Shown piece after piece: positions 42,863 through 52,775 of a stretch of 64,000 nt of DNA (the first letter of the stretch is position 1; each line of letters opens with the position of its first letter). A program made the position numbers and the translations under genes. This DNA is from Prevotella sp. Lineage in GTDB: Bacteria; Bacteroidota; Bacteroidia; Bacteroidales; Bacteroidaceae. The stretch is from assembly GCA_017442825.1 (NCBI GenBank), contig JAFRYZ010000005.1:51004-115003 (forward strand). Reading direction: 5' to 3'. Under the pieces are notes generated by a model. The model saw nothing but the letters and a program-made list of their open reading frames with translations, ran no database searches and was not told where the DNA came from.

Positions 42863-42894
42863 GTTGTGGAATTTTTCATTTCTTTTTATCTTTG
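42863..42894 (+). promoter_or_regulatory. Promoter of the NSS remnant / NRPS
   Basis: TATCTTTG at 42887-42894 with GTTG (one mismatch to TTTG) 20 nt upstream; ATG of the remnant is at 42902. It is the only promoter found upstream of the NRPS gene. Confidence 0.65.
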
Positions 42895-42901
42895 TAGCTA
42901 A

Positions 42902-43231
42902 ATGTGGCTGGAACCCGCTGCAGGTCTTGTGTCGATGCAGCTTGGAAAAGTCTTCGACCATACCAAGGAGGAGTATTTCCGAGTGCCGTTGGAACAGGGG
43001 CAGTCGCACTGGAGCGAGCCCTACAAGGACATAGTTGGCGCCAACACGCTGGTCACCGACATCCTGATACCCGTCGGCGCCATGGGCATGGCATTGTTTA
43101 CCGGATGGTTCGTTCCGAAGGCAAGGTATCAAGGCTCACGCCTGGGCACATTCATCTATCTGTTCATCCTGCGCTGGCTCGTACCCATAGCCCTCATCAT
43201 TATTTTCCTTAATTCCCTGAATATCATATAA
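42902..43231 (+). pseudogene. C-terminal remnant of a third NSS transporter
   Basis: 109-aa open frame. The last ~60 residues (LIPVGAMGMALFTGWFVPKA...LRWLVPIALIIIFLNSLNII) align with the end of the two NSS proteins upstream (IGGFLTCLFIGWFVPKQ...VCPVAIAAIFLHQFG). The other ~10 membrane segments are missing; upstream DNA is non-coding. The frame remains open and has a promoter, so a two-segment membrane peptide may still be made. It lies 43 nt before the NRPS start. Confidence 0.75.
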
Positions 43232-43274
43232 ACCTTATATCACCATTGTATTTATCTTAAAACTATTTAGAAGT

Positions 43275-46200
43275 ATGAAAACTGCAACATTATCAAAAAT
43301 CCAATATGGCATCTATGCCGAGTGTGTTGCCCATAAGGGAGAGACCTGCTATAACATTCCCTATATGTTTGTGCTCGATGGTAGCTTGGACGAAGAAAAA
43401 CTAAAGAAGGCTATTGAGACTGCCGTAGCTGCTCATCCCACCCTCTTTACCCGCATCGCACTGAACGAGCAGGGCGACCCCATACAAACCCTCGACTCCA
43501 GCGAGACGTTTTCGTTGAGCGTCGAGCCCTATGACGCATCCATTTCACAGTCGCTCGTCGTCCCCTTCGACATTGTCAACGACCGGCTCTTTCACATCCG
43601 GTTGCTGAAAGATGCTGAGCATTTCTATCTCCTGCTCGACATCCACCACATCATTGGCGACGCCATTACGCTGAAGGTGATGCTTGCCGACATAGAAGCT
43701 GCTTACTACGGCAAGGCGCTGGAGCCCGAGACGATGACGATGATGGACGTTGCCATCGCCGACGCCGAGAAGCGTCAGACACCTGCCTTCGAGGAAGGTA
43801 AGCAATGGTATGCCCAGAACTTCGACTGTGGCGACACATCAACCCTGCTCATTCCCGACCTGGAAGGTACGGAACGCACGGAGGCAAACGCCATTCGTAT
43901 GCTTAGCGTTGACAAGGAAAAGATAGAGACTTTCTGCAAGTCCAACGGCATCTATAAGAACACGCTCTTCCTGTCAGCTTACGCCTATCTTCTGGCGAAG
44001 TTCAACAACGAGCAGGAAGCGTTGTTTACTACGGTCTATAACGGACGTAACGACCAACGACTCGCTCATACTGTGGGTATGACGGTGAAGATTCTACCCG
44101 TTTATGCTAAGTTCACCAACGACACTTCTGTGATGGACTTCATGAAAGCTTGTCAGGAGCAGAATACAGGCTGTCGCGAACACGACGTCTATACCTATCC
44201 AGACCTGATGGCTGACCTCAACCTGCAAAGCAACTCTATGTTTGCGTGGCGAGGAAGCCTGTTTGTTGACACACAACTGATGGGCAAGCCCATGCAGACC
44301 ATACAACTCTGCAACCACACTCTGGAAGTGCCGCTTTGTATGATGGTCTATACCATCGGCAGCCAATATCAACTCCGGGCAGAATATGATGCCAGTGCCT
44401 ATTCCGAAGCACTCATCAGTGAGTTCATGGAGAGTTATGAGGCTGCCCTAAATGGCTTCCTCAGCGAAACCACCCTCTGCGACATTGACATCACTACGAC
44501 TTCGCAAGTAGCGACCCTCGACAACTTCAACCAGACAGACGAACCCTATGACGACATGCAGACCATTGTGTCGTTGTTCCGCCAGCAGGTAAAAGCTACA
44601 CCTGAGAATATCGCTGTAGTCTATAAGGATAAGAAATATACCTATGCCGATGTGGATTCCATCAGCGACCGCATAGCAGGGTATATATGGTCAAAGGTTA
44701 AAGGTCAAAGGTCAAAGGACGATGTTCAAAGGAAAGAGGTTGTAGTATCTATTCTTATCCCCCGCTGCGAGTGGATGGCCATTGCCTCTATGGGAGTTCT
44801 GAAGGCAGGATGTGCCTACCAACCCCTTGACCCGTCGTACCCGAAGGAGCGCCTGAACTTCATGATGCAAGATGCAAATGCCCAATTGCTAATTGCTGAC
44901 GAGGAACTGCGACCCATCGTCGACGAATATCAAGGTGAGGTGCTGTTGACAAGAGATATCGATAAACTTCCTAATAATCCTAATAATCCGAATACTCCGA
45001 TTTCTCCGAATAATCTTTTCATCCTCCTTTACACCTCAGGTTCCACAGGCGTACCTAAGGGGTGCCAGTTGGAGCACCGCAATCTGGTGGCATTCTGCCA
45101 TTGGTATCAACGCTATTACAGTTTGAAACCCGAACACAATGTGGCAGCCTACGCCAGCTACGGCTTCGATGCCTGCATGATGGACATGTATCCTGCGCTG
45201 ACCTGTGGTGCCACGGTATATATCATCCCCGAGGAACTGCGTCTCGACCTCATAGCCCTCAACGACTACTTCGAGCAGAACAAGATAACCCATTCGTTTA
45301 TGACCACGCAGGTGGGCTATCAGTTTGCCACAAGCATCGAGAACCACTCACTGCTTCACCTCTCAACGGGAGGCGAGAAGCTGGCTTCCATGACACCACC
45401 CACCAATTATCATTTCTATAACGCATATGGACCGACAGAGTGTACCATCTACACAACCGCCTATTTAGTGGATAAGAAGTTGAAGGAGATACCCATCGGT
45501 AAACCTCTCGACAACATGCATCTCTATATCGTTGACCCACAGGGGCACCGTCTGCCTGTAGGAGCTGCCGGAGAATTGTGGATCAGTGGTCCACAGGTAT
45601 CTCGAGGTTACCTGAATCGTCCGGAAAAGACAGCAGAAGTGTATATCCAGAATCCGTTCACCGACAACGACAAGTATGCGCGCGTTTATCGTTCTGGAGA
45701 TATCGTGCGCTACCTCCCTTCTGGTGATATCCAGTTCGTAGGACGTCGCGACGGTCAGGTAAAGATTCGCGGTTTCCGCATCGAGCTGAAAGAAGTGGAA
45801 GCAGTCATACGCGAGTTCCCTGGCATCAAGGACGCTACCGTGCAGGCCTTTGACGAAGAGGGTGGAGGAAAGTTTATTGCTGCCTACATCGTCAGCGATG
45901 AGCAGGTGGACATCGAGGCTTTGAACAGCTTCATCCTCGACCAGAAACCACCATACATGGTGCCTGCCGTAACCATGCAGATTGAGGCTATTCCGCTGAA
46001 CCAGAACCAGAAGGTAAACAAGAAAGCCTTGCCAAAGCCAGAGAAGAAAGCCGCCATTGATGAAGTGGAAACCAACGTACCCATGAACGTACTGGAGAAG
46101 GAAATCCACGACATCATCGCACAAATTATCAACAACGAGGAGTTTGGCATAACAACGATACTGGGCTACGCCGGTCTTACATCTATCATGGCCATCAAAC

Positions 46201-49200
46201 TGGCTATACAGATTAACAAGCGTTTCGGCATAACCTTAGACTCAAAGGCTCTTGCCAAGACAGGCAGTGTGCAAAGCATAGAGAACGAGATATTGACAAT
46301 GCTGATGAGTGGCAACGCCACCACACAGCAGGCAGGCGCGACGGAGCATGCCGATATGAGCAACATCCCGCTTTCATACGCACAGATGGGTGTTTATGTG
46401 GACTCTATTAAGACCCCCGAGTCAACCATCTACAACACACCGCTCTACGCCCGCTTCCCTAAGAATGTGGACATCAAGCAGTTGGTCAACGCAGTGGAGA
46501 CGCTCATCAAGATGCACCCTATGCTGCAAGCTCACTTCGGAAGTGCAGGAGCAGACATCATCCAGATTGTGGACCCCAACCAGCCTATCGAGATTACCCA
46601 AAGTCAGCGCAAGGAGTCAGACATGCCTCAATATAGGTATGAGTTTATCATACCCTTCAACCTGAGACAAGGTCCGCTCTATCACATAGAGATTGTAACT
46701 ACAGAGGAGTGGGTATATCTGATGATGGACATCCATCACCTCGTTATCGACGGTGGATCATTCGACGTGCTGCTGTCGCAACTGTTCGATTTGCTCAACG
46801 GCAAGGAGATCGAGCCCGAAAGCTTCACCTATGCCGACTTCGTGGCTGCACAGAAAGCTGCTGAGAGTAGCGAGGAATATGCTGCTGCACGCGACTTCTT
46901 CCAAGCACGCTTAGGCAACATCGAAGGTGTAACAGAGGTTCCGACAGACCTTACTAACCCAGTAGATCAAGGTAAGGTAGGAACAGTATATTGTCCTCTG
47001 GACTTCGAGGCTATCGACGCCTTCTGCCGCCAGCACAATATCTCTCCGGCACACCACATCCTTGCTGCTACCTTCTATGCACTGTCACGTTTTACCAACA
47101 ACGAACAGCTGTGCATCACCACCATCAGCAACGGACGTTCCGACCTGCGCATCAGCAATACGGTAGGTATGTTCGTCAATACGCTGGCACTGAGTGCCGA
47201 GATTGGTGATCAGACAGTCCTTGAGTTCCTTAACGAAACAAGCAAGAACTTCGACGAGACCCTGCAACACGAGGCATACCCGTTTGCGCGTATCGCTGCC
47301 GACTACGACCTCTCCGCAGAAATACTTTTCGCCTATCAGATGGGCATCATCGCCGACTTTAAGTACAAAGGGCAGACGGTTACCATAGATACTTTCGAAA
47401 CGGATACACCCAAGTTCCGTATCGCCTTCTTTATCATGAACGACCCGTTGGGTAAACCGAGCGTTTGTCTGCAATACGACAATGGTCGCTACAGTCAAGA
47501 AACAATGCAGTGTCTGGCACAGTCCATCTGCAATGCCACGAATGCCTTCATGCGTCAGCCGGAGGCAGCCATACAAAGCATATCATTACTCGACGTCCAA
47601 CAGACCTCTTTGCTCGACAGCTTCAACGATACTGAGGTGCCTTACGACGACACCCAGACTGTCGTATCGCTGTTCCGTCGTCAGGTGCAGCTGACGCCAG
47701 ACAATATGGCTGTGGTCTATCACGACAACAAATACACATATCGCGAGGTGGACGACCTGTCGGAGCGCATCGCAACACTTCTCGTCGGCAAGGGGCTTGG
47801 CAAAGAGGATGTGGTATCTATTATCATTCCTCGTTGCGAGTGGATGCCTATAGCTGCACTTGGTGTGCTGAAGGCAGGATGTGCCTACCAGCCTCTCGAC
47901 CCAAGCTATCCGCAGGAGCGTTTGAACTTCATGATTAAGGATGCTGCAGCCAAACTGCTCATCGCCGACGAGTCGTTACGCGACATGGTGAGCGAATACA
48001 ACGGTGAGGTACTGCTGACAAAGGATATCAAGCAGTTGCCGGTAGCCAGCAAGCCCGTTGATGTTACACCTAACCCCGCTGACCTGTACATCCTCCTCTA
48101 CACTTCGGGCTCAACAGGTCTGCCAAAGGGTTGTCAGCTGGAGCATCATAACCTTGCCGCGTTCTGTCATTGGTATCAGCGTCGCTTTGAGCTGAAAGCC
48201 GAGCATCACGTATCATGCTACGCAAGCTACGGCTTCGACTGCTGTATGATGGACCTTTACCCGGCGCTGACCTGTGGTGCCTGCGTATATATAATAGGTG
48301 ATGACATTCGTTTGACATTGCCTGAGGTGAATGCTTATTTCGAGGAGAACCACATCACCCACTCATTTATGACTACGCAGGTGGCATATCAGTTTGCTAC
48401 CAACTATGACAACCACTCGCTGTTGCACCTGATTGCAGCAGGTGAGAAGTTGGCATCACTGGCTCCTCCAAAGAACTTCAAGATGCACAACGGCTATGGA
48501 CCTACGGAGGGTACTATCCTCATCACAGAATATGAGGTAGATAAGGAGCTGAAGGACATTCCTGTGGGTAAGCCGCTGGACAACTCGCGCCTGTATATCG
48601 TTGACAAGCAGTTCAACCGTCTGCCACAGGGAGCCTTAGGTGAGCTATGGATTAGCGGTCCTCACGTTACCAGAAGCTACCTCAACCGTCCGGAGAAGAC
48701 TGCTGAAGTATATATCAATAATCCTTTCAGTGACGATCCTAAGTTCTCTCGTATCTATCGCACCGGTGACATCGTGCGCTATCAGCCTGATGGCAACATC
48801 CAGTTCGTAGGTCGTAAGGACGGTCAGGTGAAGATTCGCGGTTTCCGCATCGAGCTGAAAGAAATTGAGGCTGTTATCCGCCAGTATCCTGGCATAAAGG
48901 ATGTCACCGTACAGGCATTCGACTATGATAATGGTGGCAAGTTCGTTGCTGCCTATATCGTCAGCGATGAACAGGTGGACATCAAGGAACTGAATGCCTT
49001 CATCGGCAAGCAGAAACCTTCATATATGATTCCGGTAGCTACCATGCAGATTGACAGCATACCGCTGAACCAGAATCAGAAGGTGAACCGCAAGGCACTG
49101 CCTACTCCTGTCATCCAGGCTGCCGACCACGAATATGTGGAGCCTGCGGGCGATGTTGAGAAACTCTTCTGTAAGATTTTCAGCGACATCTTGTCGATGG

Positions 49201-50561
49201 ATAAGATTGGTGCTACCGACAACTTCTTCGAGTTGGGCGGCACCTCACTCATGGTGACTCGCGTCATCATCGAAGCCGACAAGAACGGACATCATATCGC
49301 CTACGGTGACGTGTTTGCCAACCCCACCCCGCGACAGCTATCCAACTTCATCTCCGGTGGCGCTAACGACGAGGACGAAGAAGCCCGTAACTACAACTAC
49401 GGCGCCATCAATACCCTTCTCGAAGAAAATACCCTCGATGCCTTCCTTGGTGGAGAGCGCCAACCCATCGGCAATGTGCTGTTGACAGGAGCAACAGGCT
49501 TCTTGGGTATACATATCCTCCAGGAACTCATCGAGCGCGATGACGTGCCCGTCATTTGGTGCTTGGTTAGAGGCGAGGACGACGAGAAAGCCGAGCGACG
49601 CCTGAAGAGTCTGATGTTCTATTACTTCAACAAGAACTACAACCAACTCTTCGGCAACCGTCTGCGCATCATCAACGGTGACGTAACACAAGACATTAAG
49701 GTCGATGGCAAGATTGATACTGTCTTCAACTGTGCCGCTGTGGTGAAACATTTCTCTAAAGGCACTGAAATCGAGGATGTCAATGTAGGTGGAGCGCTCA
49801 ACTGCGTGAAGTTCTGTCTGCTCAACAATGCACGACTTATTCACGTTTCAACCTACAGTACGGCAGGAATGTCCGTTGACGGCATCCCCGCAGAAGACTC
49901 CATCTATACCGAGCAGAAACTCTATTTCGGTCAGAACCTCGGCAACCAGTACATCCACTCCAAGTTCATCTCCGAGCGCATCGTGCTCGATGCCGTAGCC
50001 TTGCACAAGCTCAACGCCAAGATCATGCGCGTAGGTAATTTGGCACCACGCTCTACCGACGGCGAGTTCCAAATCAACTTCAACACGAATAGCGCCATGG
50101 GTCGCATCCGCGTCTATCAGATGCTGGGCTGCTACCCCTATGCCATTAACGACGAACCGATGGAGTTCACTCCCATCAACGAAGTTGCCAAAGCCATCGT
50201 CCTGCTTTCGGAGACTCCACAGGAATGTTGCGTGTTCCATCCCTTCAACAACCATTTTGTGCATTTCGGCGATGTGCTTCAAGAACTTTCACTCGTCACG
50301 CAAGGACCCCGTCAGGTAGAAGCCGACGAGTTCAACAACGAATTGGAGGCTGCAAAGCAAGACCCCGAAAAGGCCAAGCGTCTTTCCAGCCTTTTGGCTT
50401 ACCAAGATATGGCTCATGGACAGAAAGTCATCGAGATTCCGAGTGAAAACCAATACACCACACAAGTGCTGTATCGTCTCGGCTTCCGTTGGTCGCCCAC
50501 TTCGTGGAACTATGTTGACCAGATGCTCACCGCCATAGCAGGTTTCGGCTTCTTTGAGTAA
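43275..50561 (+). CDS. Two-module NRPS with terminal thioester reductase
   Basis: 2428 aa, domains C-A-PCP-C-A-PCP-R. C1 has HHIIGD (H124-D129); A1 has YTSGSTGVPKG (~586), NAYGPTE, RSGDIVRY and NQKVNKKALPK; PCP1 carries Ser970 (AGLTSI). C2 has HHLVIDG (H1154-G1160); A2 has YTSGSTGLPKG (~1609); PCP2 carries Ser1991 (LGGTSL). The reductase has GATGFLG (~2072) and YIHSK (Y2226, K2230). An N-terminal condensation domain suggests the first amino acid is N-acylated; the reductase should release an aldehyde (or alcohol). Pocket residues in order read roughly D-A-M-F-L-T-A-I-Y for A1 and D-C-M-F-L-A-G-I-L for A2, matching no code I know. No phosphopantetheinyl transferase or exporter is adjacent. Confidence 0.95.
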   Translation: MKTATLSKIQYGIYAECVAHKGETCYNIPYMFVLDGSLDEEKLKKAIETAVAAHPTLFTRIALNEQGDPIQTLDSSETFSLSVEPYDASISQSLVVPFDIVNDRLFHIRLLKDAEHFYLLLDIHHIIGDAITLKVMLADIEAAYYGKALEPETMTMMDVAIADAEKRQTPAFEEGKQWYAQNFDCGDTSTLLIPDLEGTERTEANAIRMLSVDKEKIETFCKSNGIYKNTLFLSAYAYLLAKFNNEQEALFTTVYNGRNDQRLAHTVGMTVKILPVYAKFTNDTSVMDFMKACQEQNTGCREHDVYTYPDLMADLNLQSNSMFAWRGSLFVDTQLMGKPMQTIQLCNHTLEVPLCMMVYTIGSQYQLRAEYDASAYSEALISEFMESYEAALNGFLSETTLCDIDITTTSQVATLDNFNQTDEPYDDMQTIVSLFRQQVKATPENIAVVYKDKKYTYADVDSISDRIAGYIWSKVKGQRSKDDVQRKEVVVSILIPRCEWMAIASMGVLKAGCAYQPLDPSYPKERLNFMMQDANAQLLIADEELRPIVDEYQGEVLLTRDIDKLPNNPNNPNTPISPNNLFILLYTSGSTGVPKGCQLEHRNLVAFCHWYQRYYSLKPEHNVAAYASYGFDACMMDMYPALTCGATVYIIPEELRLDLIALNDYFEQNKITHSFMTTQVGYQFATSIENHSLLHLSTGGEKLASMTPPTNYHFYNAYGPTECTIYTTAYLVDKKLKEIPIGKPLDNMHLYIVDPQGHRLPVGAAGELWISGPQVSRGYLNRPEKTAEVYIQNPFTDNDKYARVYRSGDIVRYLPSGDIQFVGRRDGQVKIRGFRIELKEVEAVIREFPGIKDATVQAFDEEGGGKFIAAYIVSDEQVDIEALNSFILDQKPPYMVPAVTMQIEAIPLNQNQKVNKKALPKPEKKAAIDEVETNVPMNVLEKEIHDIIAQIINNEEFGITTILGYAGLTSIMAIKLAIQINKRFGITLDSKALAKTGSVQSIENEILTMLMSGNATTQQAGATEHADMSNIPLSYAQMGVYVDSIKTPESTIYNTPLYARFPKNVDIKQLVNAVETLIKMHPMLQAHFGSAGADIIQIVDPNQPIEITQSQRKESDMPQYRYEFIIPFNLRQGPLYHIEIVTTEEWVYLMMDIHHLVIDGGSFDVLLSQLFDLLNGKEIEPESFTYADFVAAQKAAESSEEYAAARDFFQARLGNIEGVTEVPTDLTNPVDQGKVGTVYCPLDFEAIDAFCRQHNISPAHHILAATFYALSRFTNNEQLCITTISNGRSDLRISNTVGMFVNTLALSAEIGDQTVLEFLNETSKNFDETLQHEAYPFARIAADYDLSAEILFAYQMGIIADFKYKGQTVTIDTFETDTPKFRIAFFIMNDPLGKPSVCLQYDNGRYSQETMQCLAQSICNATNAFMRQPEAAIQSISLLDVQQTSLLDSFNDTEVPYDDTQTVVSLFRRQVQLTPDNMAVVYHDNKYTYREVDDLSERIATLLVGKGLGKEDVVSIIIPRCEWMPIAALGVLKAGCAYQPLDPSYPQERLNFMIKDAAAKLLIADESLRDMVSEYNGEVLLTKDIKQLPVASKPVDVTPNPADLYILLYTSGSTGLPKGCQLEHHNLAAFCHWYQRRFELKAEHHVSCYASYGFDCCMMDLYPALTCGACVYIIGDDIRLTLPEVNAYFEENHITHSFMTTQVAYQFATNYDNHSLLHLIAAGEKLASLAPPKNFKMHNGYGPTEGTILITEYEVDKELKDIPVGKPLDNSRLYIVDKQFNRLPQGALGELWISGPHVTRSYLNRPEKTAEVYINNPFSDDPKFSRIYRTGDIVRYQPDGNIQFVGRKDGQVKIRGFRIELKEIEAVIRQYPGIKDVTVQAFDYDNGGKFVAAYIVSDEQVDIKELNAFIGKQKPSYMIPVATMQIDSIPLNQNQKVNRKALPTPVIQAADHEYVEPAGDVEKLFCKIFSDILSMDKIGATDNFFELGGTSLMVTRVIIEADKNGHHIAYGDVFANPTPRQLSNFISGGANDEDEEARNYNYGAINTLLEENTLDAFLGGERQPIGNVLLTGATGFLGIHILQELIERDDVPVIWCLVRGEDDEKAERRLKSLMFYYFNKNYNQLFGNRLRIINGDVTQDIKVDGKIDTVFNCAAVVKHFSKGTEIEDVNVGGALNCVKFCLLNNARLIHVSTYSTAGMSVDGIPAEDSIYTEQKLYFGQNLGNQYIHSKFISERIVLDAVALHKLNAKIMRVGNLAPRSTDGEFQINFNTNSAMGRIRVYQMLGCYPYAINDEPMEFTPINEVAKAIVLLSETPQECCVFHPFNNHFVHFGDVLQELSLVTQGPRQVEADEFNNELEAAKQDPEKAKRLSSLLAYQDMAHGQKVIEIPSENQYTTQVLYRLGFRWSPTSWNYVDQMLTAIAGFGFFE
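44691..44732 (+). repeat. TCAAAGG heptamer tract inside NRPS A1
   Basis: Six consecutive 7-bp units: TCAAAGG, TTAAAGG, TCAAAGG, TCAAAGG, ACGATGT, TCAAAGG. They encode SKVKGQRSKDDVQR at residues 473-486, absent from the equivalent place in A2. Confidence 0.85.
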
Positions 50562-50682
50562 AAACAAATAAAGATGACTACAGAAGAGAAAAAAGAGTTT
50601 AACATTCAGTTCTGGCGTTTTCTGTGGGCATCCATACTCATTGGATTGCGTTTATTTTCAAGCAGTTGCAAGAATATAAAAG

Positions 50683-50715
50683 AAAAAGCGACAAGCGAAT
50701 TTCTCCGTTTGTCGC
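50683..50715 (-). terminator. Terminator of tRNA-Pro
   Basis: On -, GCGACAA pairs with TTGTCGC (14-nt loop) and TTTTTCTTTT follows. Confidence 0.8.
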
Positions 50716-50721
50716 CCAAGG

Positions 50722-50794
50722 TCGGGATGAGGCGACTCGAACGCCCGACCCCTACGTCCCGAACGTAGTGCGCTACCAACTGCGCTACATCCCG
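50722..50794 (-). tRNA. tRNA-Pro (anticodon CGG)
   Basis: 73 nt. Acceptor CGGGATG/CATCCCG plus discriminator A, D stem GCGC/GCGC with AGTTGGTA loop, anticodon stem CTACG/CGTAG with loop TTCGGGA (anticodon CGG, reads CCG), T arm GGGCG-TTCGAGT-CGCCT. CCA is not encoded. Confidence 0.95.
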
Positions 50795-50814
50795 ATTGCT
50801 TTTTAAAGCGGCTG

Positions 50815-50822
50815 CAAAGGTA
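50815..50822 (-). promoter_or_regulatory. -7 box of tRNA-Pro promoter
   Basis: TACCTTTG on -, 21 nt before the tRNA 5' end. Upstream lies an AT-rich AATTCATAATTCA repeat (50829-50862). Confidence 0.65.
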
Positions 50823-50882
50823 GGAAATAATTCATAATTCACAATTCATAATTCATAATTTCTTCCTTGCATTAACGTTTTT

Positions 50883-51251
50883 TTAAAGAGACGTGAACGT
50901 GTTTCGAGCTATCCACCAGATGAGTGCAGAAATGCCCAACAGCCATAGCACGGGCTGGCTGGTTAGTACGGCGTGGAAACGGGGGAGGCAACTGCGCCAA
51001 TAATATTGGAAAAGTAAGGCAAGGAGCAGGGGCAGCACAATGACGAAGTAGGCATTGTAGTGGAAGGCTTCGGCAAAGCGCAGATGCAACAAGCTATGGA
51101 CGGCGCGTTGCATGCCACAACCGGCACACTGCCAACCCGTCAGCCGAACGAAGATGCACTTGGGGTAGAGTGCATCGGGGGTGGGTTCGTAGCAGTAGTA
51201 AACAACTGCCAACGCAACTGCCACAACAGGTAGTGCCCTTTCCCATTTCAT
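50883..51251 (-). CDS. DUF2752 membrane protein
   Basis: 122 aa with three hydrophobic segments. The family signature is present: PKCIFVRLTGWQCAGCGMQRA (Cys-rich loop with CxxCG), followed by the FHYNAYFV segment. Function unknown; members are small inner-membrane proteins. Its start overlaps the murF stop by 4 nt, indicating coupling. Confidence 0.88.
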   Translation of the reverse strand: MKWERALPVVAVALAVVYYCYEPTPDALYPKCIFVRLTGWQCAGCGMQRAVHSLLHLRFAEAFHYNAYFVIVLPLLLALLFQYYWRSCLPRFHAVLTSQPVLWLLGISALIWWIARNTFTSL

Positions 51252-52600
51252 AACAGCTCGGGCAATTGGTAGAGTTTCATGAAATTGCTGCCCTTGATGA
51301 GGATATAGTAGCCTTCGGGCTTCTCCTCGGATATGGCAGACTTGACTTCTTCGACATCATGGAACTTACGATAGTGGCACTTGATGTCGGCATATTCGTC
51401 GCCAACGAGCCAAACTTTTTCAAACTGGCTTTTCCGCAACATGTTGACAACTTTTCCGTGTTCCTCGCGGCTGACATCGCCCAGCTCGCCCATCTGTCCG
51501 ATGATTGCCATCTTCGGCGTGACTTCCATCATGCGGAAGTTGTTGATGGCTGCTTCCATACTGGTGGGATTGGCATTGTAGGCATCAACAACGAGGTGGT
51601 TGCTTTCCGTTTCTGTCAGCTGCGAACGGTTGTTGGAGGGAACATACGATGCCAGCGCATGGCAGATTTGACGAGGGGAGACGGCAAACTGGAGTCCTAC
51701 GGTGATGGCTGCCAACATATTGTCGATGTTGTAGGAGCCGATAAGGTGGGTCTGCACGTCGTACCACTGTACTTGTTCGCCGCGCTCGTCGAGGTCGGTC
51801 TGCGTCTCACGCCAGCGGAAACGGAGGAACGGTGCACAGGAGACGAATTCGCCGCATACACAGTCTTGGGCATTTTCGGTATCTGTGCTATAGGGTGATA
51901 CCCAGGCGTTGTCGGGTAGGATGTTAACGAGGTGTTCGTTGTCGGCATTGATGAAGATGACACTCTCGTCGCGGCGGCTCAGGAAATCGTAGAGCTCGCC
52001 TTTCGTCCTGACAACACCTTTGAATGAACCGAAGCCTTGCAGGTGGGCACGGCCCACGTTGGTGATAAGTCCGCAGGTGGGTTCTGCAGTTTCTGCCAGC
52101 GTCTTGATGTCGCCAGGATGGCTTGCACCCATTTCGATAACGGCAATTTCGTGTTCGGCTGTCAGGCGGAATAGGGTCTTGGGCACACCGACGTCATTGT
52201 TGAAGTTGCCCTGTGTAGCCAGAACATTGTATTTCTCTGCCAGGACGGCAGTAATCAGTTCCTTGGTGGTAGTCTTGCCGTTGGTGCCCGTGATGCCTAC
52301 CACAGGGATGTTGAATTGGCGACGATGCTCGCGTGCCAGGTCCTTGTAGGTCTGCAGGCAGTCGGCAACGAGTATGAGGCGGTCGGCAATCGTCGAGGGA
52401 CGGGATTCGAACACTTCCTTGTCGTCGATGATGGCATAGGAACATCCCTTTTCGAGGGCTGCAGCAGCAAAATTGTTGCCATCAAACGAGGCGCCTTTTA
52501 AGGCCAGAAAGATGCTGCCTTCCGGACAATCGCGAGAATCGGTGGTGATACAGGGGTGCTGTTGGTACAGTTGATATAATTCTTTGATGCTCATATTCAT
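51248..52600 (-). CDS. murF: UDP-MurNAc-tripeptide--D-Ala-D-Ala ligase
   Basis: Adds the Ddl product D-Ala-D-Ala to the UDP-MurNAc tripeptide, ending cytoplasmic precursor synthesis. 450 aa, Mur ligase fold: TTDSRDCPEGSIFLALKG (N-terminal domain), VVGITGTNGKTTTKELI (P-loop), VIEMGASHPGDI, DAYNANPTSMEAAI. The start is either ATG 52600 or 52594; the second matches the family slightly better. It is not in a mur-fts cluster here. Confidence 0.96.
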   Translation of the reverse strand: MNMSIKELYQLYQQHPCITTDSRDCPEGSIFLALKGASFDGNNFAAAALEKGCSYAIIDDKEVFESRPSTIADRLILVADCLQTYKDLAREHRRQFNIPVVGITGTNGKTTTKELITAVLAEKYNVLATQGNFNNDVGVPKTLFRLTAEHEIAVIEMGASHPGDIKTLAETAEPTCGLITNVGRAHLQGFGSFKGVVRTKGELYDFLSRRDESVIFINADNEHLVNILPDNAWVSPYSTDTENAQDCVCGEFVSCAPFLRFRWRETQTDLDERGEQVQWYDVQTHLIGSYNIDNMLAAITVGLQFAVSPRQICHALASYVPSNNRSQLTETESNHLVVDAYNANPTSMEAAINNFRMMEVTPKMAIIGQMGELGDVSREEHGKVVNMLRKSQFEKVWLVGDEYADIKCHYRKFHDVEEVKSAISEEKPEGYYILIKGSNFMKLYQLPELL

Positions 52601-52739
52601 ATAAATAATAAAGTGTTATGGATGGTTTTCCGCCGACAAAGTTAGTGCAAGCCATAGACAATACAAAGAAAAATCCCTTAAAAGAACACAAAAACAAATG
52701 TCGGACTACTTGTTTTTAGCGAATAGAACCGACGTTTTC

Positions 52740-52770
52740 TTTGTTGTTTCAATAATTATCCCTACTTTTG
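52740..52770 (+). promoter_or_regulatory. Promoter of folP
   Basis: TTTG 52740-52743, 19 nt, TACTTTTG 52763-52770, 5 nt before the ATG; a nearly leaderless mRNA. It sets the folP start at 52776 rather than the longer frame. Confidence 0.8.
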
Positions 52771-52775
52771 TCGTC

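Noticed and set aside
50574-50768. 64-aa frame after the NRPS (MTTEEKKEFNIQFWRF...)
   Set aside because: It runs through a terminator hairpin and into the tRNA-Pro gene; at most the first ~25 codons are a remnant of a lost membrane protein.
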